A stretch of DNA of 64,000 nt. Origin: Bacillota bacterium (GTDB lineage: Bacteria; Bacillota; Clostridia; Acetivibrionales; Acetivibrionaceae). The notes under the pieces are model-generated. The model ran no database searches, was not told where the DNA came from, and worked only from the letters and a program-made list of their open reading frames with translations. Below, in pieces: positions 7,028 to 15,039 of this stretch. The stretch lies in assembly GCA_023398495.1 (NCBI GenBank), contig JAEWSG010000228.1:1-64000 (forward strand), in the 5' to 3' direction. The position numbers were made by a program, and so were the translations under genes. Numbering within the stretch: the stretch's first letter is position 1; each line of letters begins with the position of its first letter.

Positions 7028-8368
7028 CTAAAAGTAGGCAGCTAACAACTTGGCTAAACCTAAGAAAAAGGTAAATCCAAGTACATCGGTAACTGTGGTA
7101 ACAAAAACAGAAGAGGCCAAGGCAGGATCAACGCCTATTTTCTTTAATGCAATAGGAACGAAATATCCTGCAAAGGCTGCAACTACCATATTAAGAAGCA
7201 TTGCAGTACCTAAAACCATCCCAAACACTATACTCGTTTCACTTATAAAACCAAGGATTGCTGCGGCAAAACCAATAGTAATTCCTGTAACAATTCCAAC
7301 ACCAAGCTCTTTGAAAAATACCTTCTTTGCATTTTCGTAAGTAAGCTCACCTAAAGCAATAGAACGTACAATAATTGTCAAGGTTTGTGTCCCTGTATTT
7401 CCACCCATTCCGGCAACTATAGGCATAAACGATGCAAGAGCTACAATTTGCTGAATTGTGCCTTCAAACAAACTCACTGTCATTGAAGCAAGAAGTGCTG
7501 TAAAAAGATTTACAAATAGCCATGGCAACCGTCTTTTGACCGAATCTGCTATATCACCCTGTATCCTTTCACCTTCACTAATACCCGCTAACCTGTATAT
7601 ATCTTCCGTATCCTCGTCCCTTACAATTTTGATAATATCGTCAACTGTAATTATTCCTATCATTTTTTCCGTCTCATCAACAACAGGAATTGTAAGAAAC
7701 CCGTACTTTTCAAATATATGGCCTACTTCTTCCTGATCCATGTCAACAGTAACGCTGATTACATTTTCATTAACTATTTGGGATACAATCACATCAAAAT
7801 TGCTTATTACAATATCTCTCAAAGAAACAACACCCTTTAGTTTTCCGTTCTCATCAAGAACATACACATAATAAGCTGTCTCCGCTTGAGGGGCTTCATC
7901 CTGCAAATATTTCAAGGTCTCCTTTATAGTCATATTCTCTTTTATTGCAATAAACTCAGTTGCCATTATACCCCCAGCTGTGTGGGGATCGTAACTTAAA
8001 AGCTGCTTGACCATTTTGGCGTCTTCATCATCTATCCTTACCAGTAGTTCATCAGCTTCCTCAGGTGTAACAGTCCCAAGCAAGTCAACAAGCTCATCTG
8101 AGGACATCTCACTTATTACCCTTGCCTTTAGCGGATCAGGGAACTGATCAAGAAGTTCTGCTTTTTCATCATCATGAGCCTGATCAATAATTGATGCCAG
8201 CATGTTCTCAGGAATTTTATCAAAAATCAGTGCCCTGTCATCACTACATTGCCTTATGGCATCAAGCAGGTCCTCCGGGTGTATATCTTCAAGAATCTCG
8301 GATATTTCTTCTTTTGTAAAATTTATTAAAATATCAATTAATTCTCTGCCTTTAATTTCATTGTTCAT
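7028..8368 (-). CDS. mgtE: MgtE magnesium transporter
   Basis: About 446 residues in the MgtE order: an N-terminal superhelical domain of repeated acidic helices (LEDIHPEDLLDAIRQC, MSSDELVDLLGTVTPEEADE), a CBS pair (about 125-250, with TAGGIMATEF and GIITVDDIIKIVRDED), a connecting helix and five transmembrane helices, ending GFTFFLGLAKLLAAYF. It is a gated Mg2+ channel in which cytosolic Mg2+ bound to the N and CBS domains closes the pore. The signature MPIVAGMGGNTGTQT is intact. The ATG at 8368 follows GGAGG by seven bases. No Mg-sensing leader RNA fits in the short divergent gap. Confidence 0.93.
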   Translation of the reverse strand: MNNEIKGRELIDILINFTKEEISEILEDIHPEDLLDAIRQCSDDRALIFDKIPENMLASIIDQAHDDEKAELLDQFPDPLKARVISEMSSDELVDLLGTVTPEEADELLVRIDDEDAKMVKQLLSYDPHTAGGIMATEFIAIKENMTIKETLKYLQDEAPQAETAYYVYVLDENGKLKGVVSLRDIVISNFDVIVSQIVNENVISVTVDMDQEEVGHIFEKYGFLTIPVVDETEKMIGIITVDDIIKIVRDEDTEDIYRLAGISEGERIQGDIADSVKRRLPWLFVNLFTALLASMTVSLFEGTIQQIVALASFMPIVAGMGGNTGTQTLTIIVRSIALGELTYENAKKVFFKELGVGIVTGITIGFAAAILGFISETSIVFGMVLGTAMLLNMVVAAFAGYFVPIALKKIGVDPALASSVFVTTVTDVLGFTFFLGLAKLLAAYF

Positions 8369-8409
8369 ACTTAAACCTCCACGGGTATTATATCGAACGC
8401 ACAAAAATT

Positions 8410-8418
8410 ATTATACCA
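8410..8418 (-). promoter_or_regulatory. extended -10 promoter element of mgtE
   Basis: Read on the minus strand, TGGTATAAT is a perfect extended -10 element about 42 bases before the mgtE start. No good -35 is present, as often seen with extended -10 promoters. Confidence 0.5.
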
Positions 8419-8499
8419 CTCTTGTTGAACTAAAAATAAAGATTTGAATTTTTTATCTGAAGAATAACATAATAATTTAATATATTATACTCAAAAGAC

Positions 8500-8528
8500 T
8501 TGAAATAAGAGCCTAAAATAAATATACT
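8500..8528 (+). promoter_or_regulatory. sigma-A promoter of the decarboxylase beta-subunit gene
   Basis: TTGAAA (8500-8505) and TATACT (8523-8528) with a 17-bp spacer lie about 40 bases before the GTG start. Confidence 0.75.
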
Positions 8529-8568
8529 GTAGTAGGAAAAACTTTATAAAACAAAGGAGGCCTCTCTT

Positions 8569-9690
8569 GTGCAAGAACTTTTAAAAGGCATTACCAATTT
8601 TTCTTTAGGGAACTTAATAATGTTTGCTATTGCCGGAATTCTGATTTATCTTGCAATATCTAAAGAATACGAACCAACGCTTCTATTACCAATAGGATTT
8701 GGTGCAATACTCGCAAATATTCCTTTCTCTGCTGCAATTGATGAAACTCACGGTGTATTGACTTTCCTTTATAACAACGGTATACAAAATGATCTGTTCC
8801 CTGTACTTATTTTTATTGCAGTTGGTGCAATGATTGATTTCGGCCCATTGTTGCAGAACCCATTCATGTTGTTTTTTGGTGCCGCTGCCCAGTTTGGAAT
8901 ATTCGCTACTATGATGATAGCTTTGCTGCTGGGTTTTGATTTAGGTGCCGCAGCTACAATAGGTATAATAGGTGCCGCAGATGGTCCTACAGCTATTTAT
9001 GTGGCCAGTAAATTTATCAAAGATAACCCTGCCTTAGTTGGAGCTATCACTGTTGCTGCATATTCCTATATGTCACTAGTTCCTATTATACAGCCACCAG
9101 TCATCAAGCTTCTGACTTCAAGAAAAGAAAGACTTATAAGAATGGATTACAAACAGGTTAACGTTCCAAAAATAGTTAAAATTTTATTCCCTATAGTTAT
9201 TACAATAATCGCAGGAATGGTTGCACCAGAAAGCGTTTCACTTGTAGGCCTTTTAATGTTTGGAAATCTAATTCGGGAATGTGGAGTTTTGGAGAGATTG
9301 TCACAAGCGGCACAAAATGAGCTGGCAAATCTTGTCACAATACTTCTCGGTGTAATAATAGGTTCTACAATGACAGCAGAAAAATTCTTGAATTTTAATA
9401 CTTTAATAATACTTGTTTTGGGTCTTCTGGCCTTTATTTTCGACACTGCAGGTGGAGTACTCTTTGCAAAATTCCTCAATTTATTCTTAAAGAATAAGAT
9501 CAATCCAATGATCGGTGCTGCCGGAATTTCAGCATTCCCTATGTCTGCAAGGGTAATTCAGAAGATGGCAACAAAAGAAGATCCAACCAACTTTATAATC
9601 ATGCAGTCTATAAGTGCAAATGTATCAGGTCAGCTTGGTTCAGTTGTCGCAGGTGGAATGCTGCTGGCTTTAGTACCAACATTTTTTTAA
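8569..9690 (+). CDS. oadB: sodium-translocating decarboxylase beta subunit
   Basis: A 373-residue polytopic membrane protein of the OadB/GcdB/MmdB family, which couples decarboxylation of carboxybiotin to Na+ export. Family landmarks are the acidic GVGAMIDFGPLL-type segment (here VGAMIDFGPLL), the conserved GIIGAADGPTAIYVASK region with the Na+-site Asp, and the C-terminal AGISAFPMSARVIQKM. The gene starts with GTG after AAGGAGG. A small two-helix protein follows, but no carboxyltransferase alpha or biotin carrier subunit is nearby, so the substrate (oxaloacetate, methylmalonyl-CoA or glutaconyl-CoA) is open. Confidence 0.88.
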   Translation: MQELLKGITNFSLGNLIMFAIAGILIYLAISKEYEPTLLLPIGFGAILANIPFSAAIDETHGVLTFLYNNGIQNDLFPVLIFIAVGAMIDFGPLLQNPFMLFFGAAAQFGIFATMMIALLLGFDLGAAATIGIIGAADGPTAIYVASKFIKDNPALVGAITVAAYSYMSLVPIIQPPVIKLLTSRKERLIRMDYKQVNVPKIVKILFPIVITIIAGMVAPESVSLVGLLMFGNLIRECGVLERLSQAAQNELANLVTILLGVIIGSTMTAEKFLNFNTLIILVLGLLAFIFDTAGGVLFAKFLNLFLKNKINPMIGAAGISAFPMSARVIQKMATKEDPTNFIIMQSISANVSGQLGSVVAGGMLLALVPTFF

Positions 9691-9705
9691 TTGAGGTGAA
9701 GTAAT

Positions 9706-9951
9706 ATGAAGAATTCTAAAAAAACCTTATTTGCCATTATAGGTGTAATTTTTACAATAGCTATAGTAGGTTTGTTTATATGGTATATATCATCACGTGG
9801 TATCAACTGGAAAAACGTATTCAACGGACTAACAATATCAGGCATAGGGCTTGCCGGTGTTTTTACCGTACTGATTATCTTTTATGCAACTACTAAACTG
9901 ATGATGTATGCAGCAAATAAGTTATCAAAGCCTGACAATACAAACTCTTAA
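9706..9951 (+). CDS. small two-helix membrane protein, decarboxylase-associated
   Basis: An 81-residue protein with two hydrophobic segments (about 8-28 and 43-66). It follows the beta subunit by 15 bases with a GAGGTG ribosome site, so the pair is co-transcribed. The position matches that of the small gamma (OadG-like) subunit, but classical gamma subunits have one membrane helix and a Pro/Ala-rich tail, which this lacks. It may be an alternative small subunit. Confidence 0.55.
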   Translation: MKNSKKTLFAIIGVIFTIAIVGLFIWYISSRGINWKNVFNGLTISGIGLAGVFTVLIIFYATTKLMMYAANKLSKPDNTNS

Positions 9952-9977
9952 GTAAAGTTATATAATTCTTTTTAAAG

Positions 9978-10009
9978 AGTGCCTTATAGCAAAAACGTTA
10001 TAAGGCACT
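9978..10009 (+). terminator. stem-loop after the oadB operon
   Basis: A perfect 11-bp stem AGTGCCTTATA/TATAAGGCACT (9978-9988/9999-10009) with a 10-nt loop. The U-tract is weak, so it may be an imperfect terminator. Confidence 0.55.
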
Positions 10010-10088
10010 TCATAAAAGATAGAGTTCCGTTTATTGTATGAAAGCAAGAAAAAAACACAGAATATCTACTACACAGAAAGAAGAGAGA

Positions 10089-10682
10089 ATGATGAATTAT
10101 ATAATATACGACCTGGAATTAAACAGTAAACCTTTTAAAAGCAAACTTCCAAATGAAATTATAGAAATAGGTGCTGTAAAACTTGACAGTGATCTGAATG
10201 AAGTTGATACTTTCCAGGCTTTCATAAAGCCACAGTATTTTAAGAAACTCTTTCCAGTAGTAAAGAGAAAAACCAAAATCACCCAGGATGATGTAAATAA
10301 TGCACAAAGCTTCAAGGATATTATATCTGAATTCAGGAAGTGGATTGGTGATAATTTCATATTAATCAGTTGGGGTCATGATGATATCCACCATTTGCTC
10401 CTCAATTGCAAAAACAACAGGATTACAACCAGTTGGCTCAAAAAAAATGTTGACCTCCAAAAACAGGTATCATCAATTTTTGAAGTCCCAGCCGGCCAAA
10501 GATACAGTCTTGAAAACGCCATAAATGTGCTTGAAATTGAAGTTGGTGAAAACCTGCATAGAGCCCTTGCTGATGCAAAATATACAGCACAAATATTTAT
10601 AAGAACCTTCGACAAACTGGATTTGAAAGTGTTCAGCTCAATAGATAACAAAAAAAGCAAAACAAAGCAATCACCTAATTAA
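10089..10682 (+). CDS. DEDD-family 3'-5' exonuclease (KapD/oligoribonuclease-like)
   Basis: About 197 residues of the RNase T/DnaQ-like fold. Exo I is YDLELN with NEIIEIGAVKL (D and E metal ligands), Exo II is around SWGHDDIHHL, and Exo III is HRALADAKYTAQIF with the H-x4-D pair. It is likely a cytosolic single-strand exonuclease acting on RNA or DNA; standalone relatives include KapD. The ATG pair at 10089 follows GAAGAGAG and matches the domain boundary; an upstream in-frame ATG at 10038 adds a basic tail with no ribosome site. It is transcribed alone and converges on the zinc-finger gene. Confidence 0.8.
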   Translation: MMNYIIYDLELNSKPFKSKLPNEIIEIGAVKLDSDLNEVDTFQAFIKPQYFKKLFPVVKRKTKITQDDVNNAQSFKDIISEFRKWIGDNFILISWGHDDIHHLLLNCKNNRITTSWLKKNVDLQKQVSSIFEVPAGQRYSLENAINVLEIEVGENLHRALADAKYTAQIFIRTFDKLDLKVFSSIDNKKSKTKQSPN

Positions 10683-10765
10683 TGTAAAACGTTTAAGGCT
10701 AAAAATACTAAAAAGGTGATAGAAATTCAGCTAAGCTTACTAAAATTTACCGCCCGAGATCTCCG

Positions 10766-10999
10766 TTACTTTACCATCTCGTCAAAATTGAACAACATCT
10801 TTTTTTGATCCAATCGCTTTTCGCGTATCTCTATTAATATATCCTGAGCTTCTTTTGAAATAAATGTTTCCTTACAGTTTGAGCAATAAAAAACCGGAGC
10901 ATTTGTCAGTGTTATAGTCTTATCATTTATCTTCTTTTTGACGCTAATCCTTTGTATTGTTGTAGAATTACTACAAAACAAACACCTGATCACCTTCAT
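10766..10999 (-). CDS. YgiT/MqsA-type zinc-finger protein
   Basis: A 77-residue protein with two CxxC pairs (CLFCSN near residue 6 and YCSNCKE near residue 39), the zinc-knuckle layout of YgiT-type domains found in MqsA antitoxins. The DNA-binding HTH half of MqsA is absent and there is no toxin gene beside it; the tail is a short charged helix (AQDILIEIREKRLDQKK). The ribosome site AGGAGGATG is strong. It precedes no partner within 80 bases, so it stands alone. Confidence 0.65.
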   Translation of the reverse strand: MKVIRCLFCSNSTTIQRISVKKKINDKTITLTNAPVFYCSNCKETFISKEAQDILIEIREKRLDQKKMLFNFDEMVK

Positions 11000-11025
11000 C
11001 TATAGCATCCTCCTTTTTATTTCCC

Positions 11026-12264
11026 CTATCTTGTAACTGAACCCAAATCAAAAATGAGTTTATCCTCATTTATTTCACATTTTGTATTCAATTCCTTACA
11101 TAAAGCTACTTCCCTCTCTAATATATTCTTCGCTTTTTCACCTTTCTGCGGCACAACCTGAGACTTGTCGATAGTTCTGACCGGAATTCCTTCCATGCTC
11201 ACCAGCTTATTATCTACAAATTCCATATTCATAATAAATGCTTCCTGATTTTCAGGATCATTCTGATCAAATATAAAATTGCCAAGGCTATAAAATATCG
11301 GTTTTCCTTTATATAGTTCAATCCCTTGGAATTGGTGTGCGTGGTGTCCTAATATCACATCCACTCCATTATCCATAAGTTTATGTGCAAATTCCACCTG
11401 ACTATCCCAAATCTCAAAACTCTCTTCAAAACCCCAGTGAAGTGAAACCATTAAGATATCTACTTCCTTGCGTAATTTTTCAACTTCACTCTTTATTGTG
11501 TCATCGAACTTTATTGGCCTTTTTGCAACTCCTGCTTTATTTTCACCTGCTATAAACATAAGTGGCGGATTACCTTTATAAGTCACCTCAGCCATATCGG
11601 TATAGGAAAGGAGCCCTACCTTAACACCGTTTTTTTCAATGATTGCAGGCTTCTTCGCTTCTTCAGTATTTTTGCCGGCTCCGCTATAAGCCATTCCATG
11701 TTCCTTTAAAATTGCCTGAGTATCGTATAATCCTTCTTCGTAATAATCAAGTATGTGGTTATTGGCAAGACTAAACAGATTAAACCCTGCATACTCAAGC
11801 CCTTTGATAGCATCAACTTCATTCTTAAGTACATATTTTCCGCCTTGCTTGATGCCTGTGAGAGAATGCGTCCTTGAAGTTATAGGTTCTTCAAGATTGG
11901 CAAATACAATATCTCCTTGTTTTAAGATATCGGCTACTTTAGCGAAAGGGTAAATATAATCTTTGTTATCTTTTTTAAGTCTGGACTCTACACCCCTCCC
12001 CAGCAGAATATCGCCTACCGCCACGATTTTTACAGCCTTTGCCTGTGGATGACTTGAAGGTGTTATTACAGGCTGAACTACAGTGCTGTTTCCAACCGGA
12101 TCTTTAGTATAAACAGAATTACTTACAGTAGCACCGGGAATGTCGTTTTCGATATCTACGGCAATAGTTTGTTGGTTTCTATTACCGTTTAAAACGTATA
12201 GAACTCCAATAGTCCCCAATGCCAAAAAAAATACAAGTAAAAAAACAAGTCTATTCCTCTTCAT
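11026..12264 (-). CDS. CapA-family metallophosphatase (poly-gamma-glutamate capsule type)
   Basis: A 412-residue extracytoplasmic protein. An N-terminal signal anchor (about 6-24) and a Ser/Thr/Val-rich linker precede a PGA_cap metallophosphatase domain from about residue 75: VAVGDILLGRGVE, NLEEPITS, SLANNHILDYYEEG, MVSLHWGFEE and GHHAHQFQGIE carry the metal ligands. Relatives are linked to capsule synthesis in Bacillus, but many clostridial members stand alone with unknown substrates. No capB/C genes are present. The gene is downstream of a DUF4097 lipoprotein on the same strand. Confidence 0.83.
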   Translation of the reverse strand: MKRNRLVFLLVFFLALGTIGVLYVLNGNRNQQTIAVDIENDIPGATVSNSVYTKDPVGNSTVVQPVITPSSHPQAKAVKIVAVGDILLGRGVESRLKKDNKDYIYPFAKVADILKQGDIVFANLEEPITSRTHSLTGIKQGGKYVLKNEVDAIKGLEYAGFNLFSLANNHILDYYEEGLYDTQAILKEHGMAYSGAGKNTEEAKKPAIIEKNGVKVGLLSYTDMAEVTYKGNPPLMFIAGENKAGVAKRPIKFDDTIKSEVEKLRKEVDILMVSLHWGFEESFEIWDSQVEFAHKLMDNGVDVILGHHAHQFQGIELYKGKPIFYSLGNFIFDQNDPENQEAFIMNMEFVDNKLVSMEGIPVRTIDKSQVVPQKGEKAKNILEREVALCKELNTKCEINEDKLIFDLGSVTR

Positions 12265-12425
12265 TTGTGCATTCCTCTTTCACCAAGATGTTTATTAACA
12301 GCAAATTCATCCTATTACATCATCAAAATAAAAGAAGCATCTTGTATAAATGCCACTATTATGTCGTTTCTAAGATTAAGTTTTGCTTGTATTCTATTTT
12401 AGCATAAAAAAGAGGAAAATAATAG

Positions 12426-13223
12426 TCAATATTTTTTTACAGCAATTCTACCCATTTCACTGTTAATGCGAACTTTTACAGCATTGTCCATATCATTAAA
12501 TTCATTTATTTCCAATTTCCCCACCGTATCAAAGCCAACCTTTGAATCTGAAGGTGCACAAATACTAATACAGCCCTTTTTAGTACTGAAAATATATTCC
12601 CCCAGCTCATCAAATTCAGACTTTACGCTAATATTTCCATCAAGCCTGCAAACACTCGAACTACCACTCAGTTTTCCACTTGAAACCTTTACATCTCCAG
12701 CATTACCGGTAACATTCAATACCCCGTCCAACCTGTTTATTTCTATATCGGTATTGCCTAGATCTGCATTCAACACTCCTCGTATATCGTCAAAAAGTCT
12801 GATGCTTCCTTTATCAACTTTATAACTCATACAGTCTATCTTTCTAGGGATGTATATTTTTAAATCAACACTTGTATCGAGAGATTTTTTCTTGTTTCCT
12901 TTATAATTAGTTTTCAAACATAGAGAGGTATTTTCATTTTCAATATCTATTTTAAAATCTTCCAGTTTTTCTAAAAGTGATTCCTTCTTGTAGGTTCCAC
13001 GAACTCTTCTTGTTATTTCGAACTTTATGATGTCCCTGTTCCACACATATACCTCTATATTGCTTGAATCACATGATACCTCCAGATAATCTGTTTGTTT
13101 GGCATCGACTATTTGCTCTGAATATGAGCTCACTTCAAACTTATGACCAATCTCCGCCTGTGCTACGCCACAACCGGATAGTAGAAATACCATCATAATC
13201 AATATTGGTAATTTCACTCTCAT
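12426..13223 (-). CDS. DUF4097-type beta-repeat lipoprotein
   Basis: A 265-residue lipoprotein: hydrophobic signal with lipobox LLSGC (Cys18), then short repeated beta strands of the DUF4097 kind, for example KVDKGSIRLFDDIRGVLNADLG and EINRLDGVLNVTGNAGDVKV broken here for length. Such proteins fold into a right-handed beta helix on the outer face of the membrane; the role is unknown. The start has GGAGAGGG upstream. It lies between the end of the flagellar cluster and the CapA-like gene, with about 160 bases separating it from the former. Confidence 0.75.
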   Translation of the reverse strand: MRVKLPILIMMVFLLSGCGVAQAEIGHKFEVSSYSEQIVDAKQTDYLEVSCDSSNIEVYVWNRDIIKFEITRRVRGTYKKESLLEKLEDFKIDIENENTSLCLKTNYKGNKKKSLDTSVDLKIYIPRKIDCMSYKVDKGSIRLFDDIRGVLNADLGNTDIEINRLDGVLNVTGNAGDVKVSSGKLSGSSSVCRLDGNISVKSEFDELGEYIFSTKKGCISICAPSDSKVGFDTVGKLEINEFNDMDNAVKVRINSEMGRIAVKKY

Positions 13224-13383
13224 CTTCCCTCTCCTTTGTCACTATAGCATGTTTTAGAGTTTTTTCATCTATAGTATAGCATCAGTCTCACCAGAATTTC
13301 AAATATTTCCCATGCCAAGACCGATTCAAACTCCATACATACCGACAATTAAGAAAGACAAGTACTTCAAATACCTGATTAGA

Positions 13384-13878
13384 TTATATCCCGGTCATAG
13401 TAACTGCCCTTGCAATAGTGTTATGATCGCTCCCCCTCCTTATTCTAAAATCCCCTACTTGAATTGAGCCTTCAAGCTTCATCTCAACAAGGTGATTAAC
13501 AAAACTGTCTGCATCATGAATAAGACCAGACTCAAGAAGCCTATTTGCCAAAACTTCTGAGGTACATCCCGGTTGAATGCTTATTAATACATCCTCTTCA
13601 ACATTATTTTCTACTGTTTTATTTTCCTTACTATTCTCTGGACCCAAAGCAGACGAATTTTCTACTTCTGACTGAACCTGACCCTCATTTACCTTTTGAA
13701 CATCATCAAGAATAATGTCTTCACTAAAAATCATACCATACTGCTTTGCTCTTTCAATTATTTCATTTTTATCCATGACCGGTTCATTTCCCATAGAATA
13801 TATGGTGCTTATTAAAGCGGTTAATACCATTCCAATTCCAATTCCAAGTATAATACTCTTAATATGAAAATTCTGCAT
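13384..13878 (-). CDS. membrane-anchored MltG-like domain protein (flagellar operon end)
   Basis: About 164 residues: one N-terminal membrane helix (about 8-25), a charged Glu/Asn/Ser linker, and a C-terminal small domain (ISIQPGCTSEVLANRLLESG...GDFRIRRGSDHNTIARAVT) that resembles the LysM-like substrate-binding part of MltG/YceG transglycosylases. The catalytic MltG domain is absent. The ATG at 13878 follows AGGAGG; the longer frame to 13971 has no ribosome site. It is the last gene of the flagellar run, suggesting a cell-wall-related accessory role. Confidence 0.6.
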   Translation of the reverse strand: MQNFHIKSIILGIGIGMVLTALISTIYSMGNEPVMDKNEIIERAKQYGMIFSEDIILDDVQKVNEGQVQSEVENSSALGPENSKENKTVENNVEEDVLISIQPGCTSEVLANRLLESGLIHDADSFVNHLVEMKLEGSIQVGDFRIRRGSDHNTIARAVTMTGI

Positions 13879-13996
13879 GATATCCTCCTGACATAGCTTA
13901 TTCACAACTGCAAAAAAGCGCCTATGCGCTCTTATAAAAATCAAAATCTCAGCCATATTTCTAAAAAACACTTTTTTGAATTAATCTACCTCTTAG

Positions 13997-14605
13997 TCAT
14001 CGGTTAACTCCAAGAATCAGCTGAATTTCACCTTTACCCATATTCAGTTTTCGAGCTATTTCTGTTTCATTAAGTCCCTTTTTAGAAAGCGTAATAACTT
14101 CATTGTACCTGCTGTTAATAGGTATTACCTTATCTCGTACTTTCATTTGGGAATTGCTTCTTGAACTTTTTACAGCAGGCGTATAAACTTCTTCAAATGG
14201 CTCTTCTAATACCAGGTCGTTCTTCTTAACAAAATTTGTCTCAACTGCTCTATGATTTACACCTATGGAATAACTATTTCCAATAACCTCATTCTGGAAT
14301 TTCAGAGTTTCAAAGAAGCAACCGGTCTCAATTTTCATAGTTTCTATCAGCCTGTCAGCTTGCTTAAAGCTTTCTTCCATTTCGCTGTTTTTTTCTCCTA
14401 TCTGAGTAACCACATAGTCCGAAAACTTATTAAGCTCTTCAACCATCATTTCTGCATCCCTTATTATTCTTACCAGCTCCGCCTTTTTTTCGTCAATACG
14501 AAGCTCGGTATCGAATGCTTTTTTTCTGTCAAAAGCAATCCATATAAGAGATACAACTACCAGAATTATACCTGTGAACATTATACTCGTATAAAAGCCA
14601 ACCAT
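13997..14605 (-). CDS. SwrB-like flagellar accessory protein (DUF6115)
   Basis: About 202 residues: a single N-terminal membrane helix (about 3-23), a long coiled coil (about 30-90), a linker, and a C-terminal HTH-like tail (RYNEVITLSKKGLNETEIAR with LNMGKGEIQLILGV). This design and tail match B. subtilis SwrB/YlxL, encoded at the same place downstream of sigD, which promotes activation of the flagellar export apparatus. The ATG at 14605 has AGGAG eight bases upstream; the longer frame to 14647 does not. Equivalence with SwrB is inferred from layout and position. Confidence 0.65.
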   Translation of the reverse strand: MVGFYTSIMFTGIILVVVSLIWIAFDRKKAFDTELRIDEKKAELVRIIRDAEMMVEELNKFSDYVVTQIGEKNSEMEESFKQADRLIETMKIETGCFFETLKFQNEVIGNSYSIGVNHRAVETNFVKKNDLVLEEPFEEVYTPAVKSSRSNSQMKVRDKVIPINSRYNEVITLSKKGLNETEIARKLNMGKGEIQLILGVNR

Positions 14606-14655
14606 AAGAACACTCCTTAAGTTTTTCATTTGTACGGTTAATAACAAATAATCTA

Positions 14656-14961
14656 CTATAGCCTGATGTCAATTGTGCTGGTCTGCTCTTCTTCTAATGA
14701 ACTGTTGTTGTTATAATTTCTCTGCTTTTTCCCCTTTTCCTTCTTTTCCTTTGAATTTTTCTCTTGTTTCTCATTGATTTTCGCATTTTGAGTATTATCT
14801 CTCGAGTGAACCACATTGACACTGTCCTGTGCTTTGTTTTGATTCAAGTGAGTTTGCTGCTGCTGAACAACATCATTTTTGTGAAGTTCATCGCTACGAA
14901 TTTTAGAAACTTCATTTACCTTTGGGATCTGTACCTGAAAGTCAATAGGCTTGATGGACAT
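14656..14961 (-). CDS. hypothetical hydrophilic protein in the sigD-distal flagellar cluster
   Basis: A 101-residue, low-complexity, strongly charged protein rich in Gln, Asn and Lys (KEKKEKGKKQRNYNNNSS near the C-terminus). No domain, signal or membrane segment is seen. It has an AAAGGATG ribosome site and lies nine bases upstream of the SwrB-like frame, so it is probably co-transcribed. Function unknown. Confidence 0.6.
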   Translation of the reverse strand: MSIKPIDFQVQIPKVNEVSKIRSDELHKNDVVQQQQTHLNQNKAQDSVNVVHSRDNTQNAKINEKQEKNSKEKKEKGKKQRNYNNNSSLEEEQTSTIDIRL

Positions 14962-15039
14962 ACATCATCATCCTTTCAACACCAATAACAGTTAGCAAAA
15001 TGCTCAATTTACTTAGGAATAACGAAAAAATAATTTTAG

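Noticed and set aside
8405..8568. Mg2+ riboswitch (M-box) before mgtE
   Set aside because: The divergent gap is only about 160 bases and shows none of the M-box core; an extended -10 promoter explains the region.
10766..10999. MqsRA-type toxin-antitoxin pair
   Set aside because: Only the zinc-finger half is present; no MqsR-like toxin or HTH domain lies beside it.
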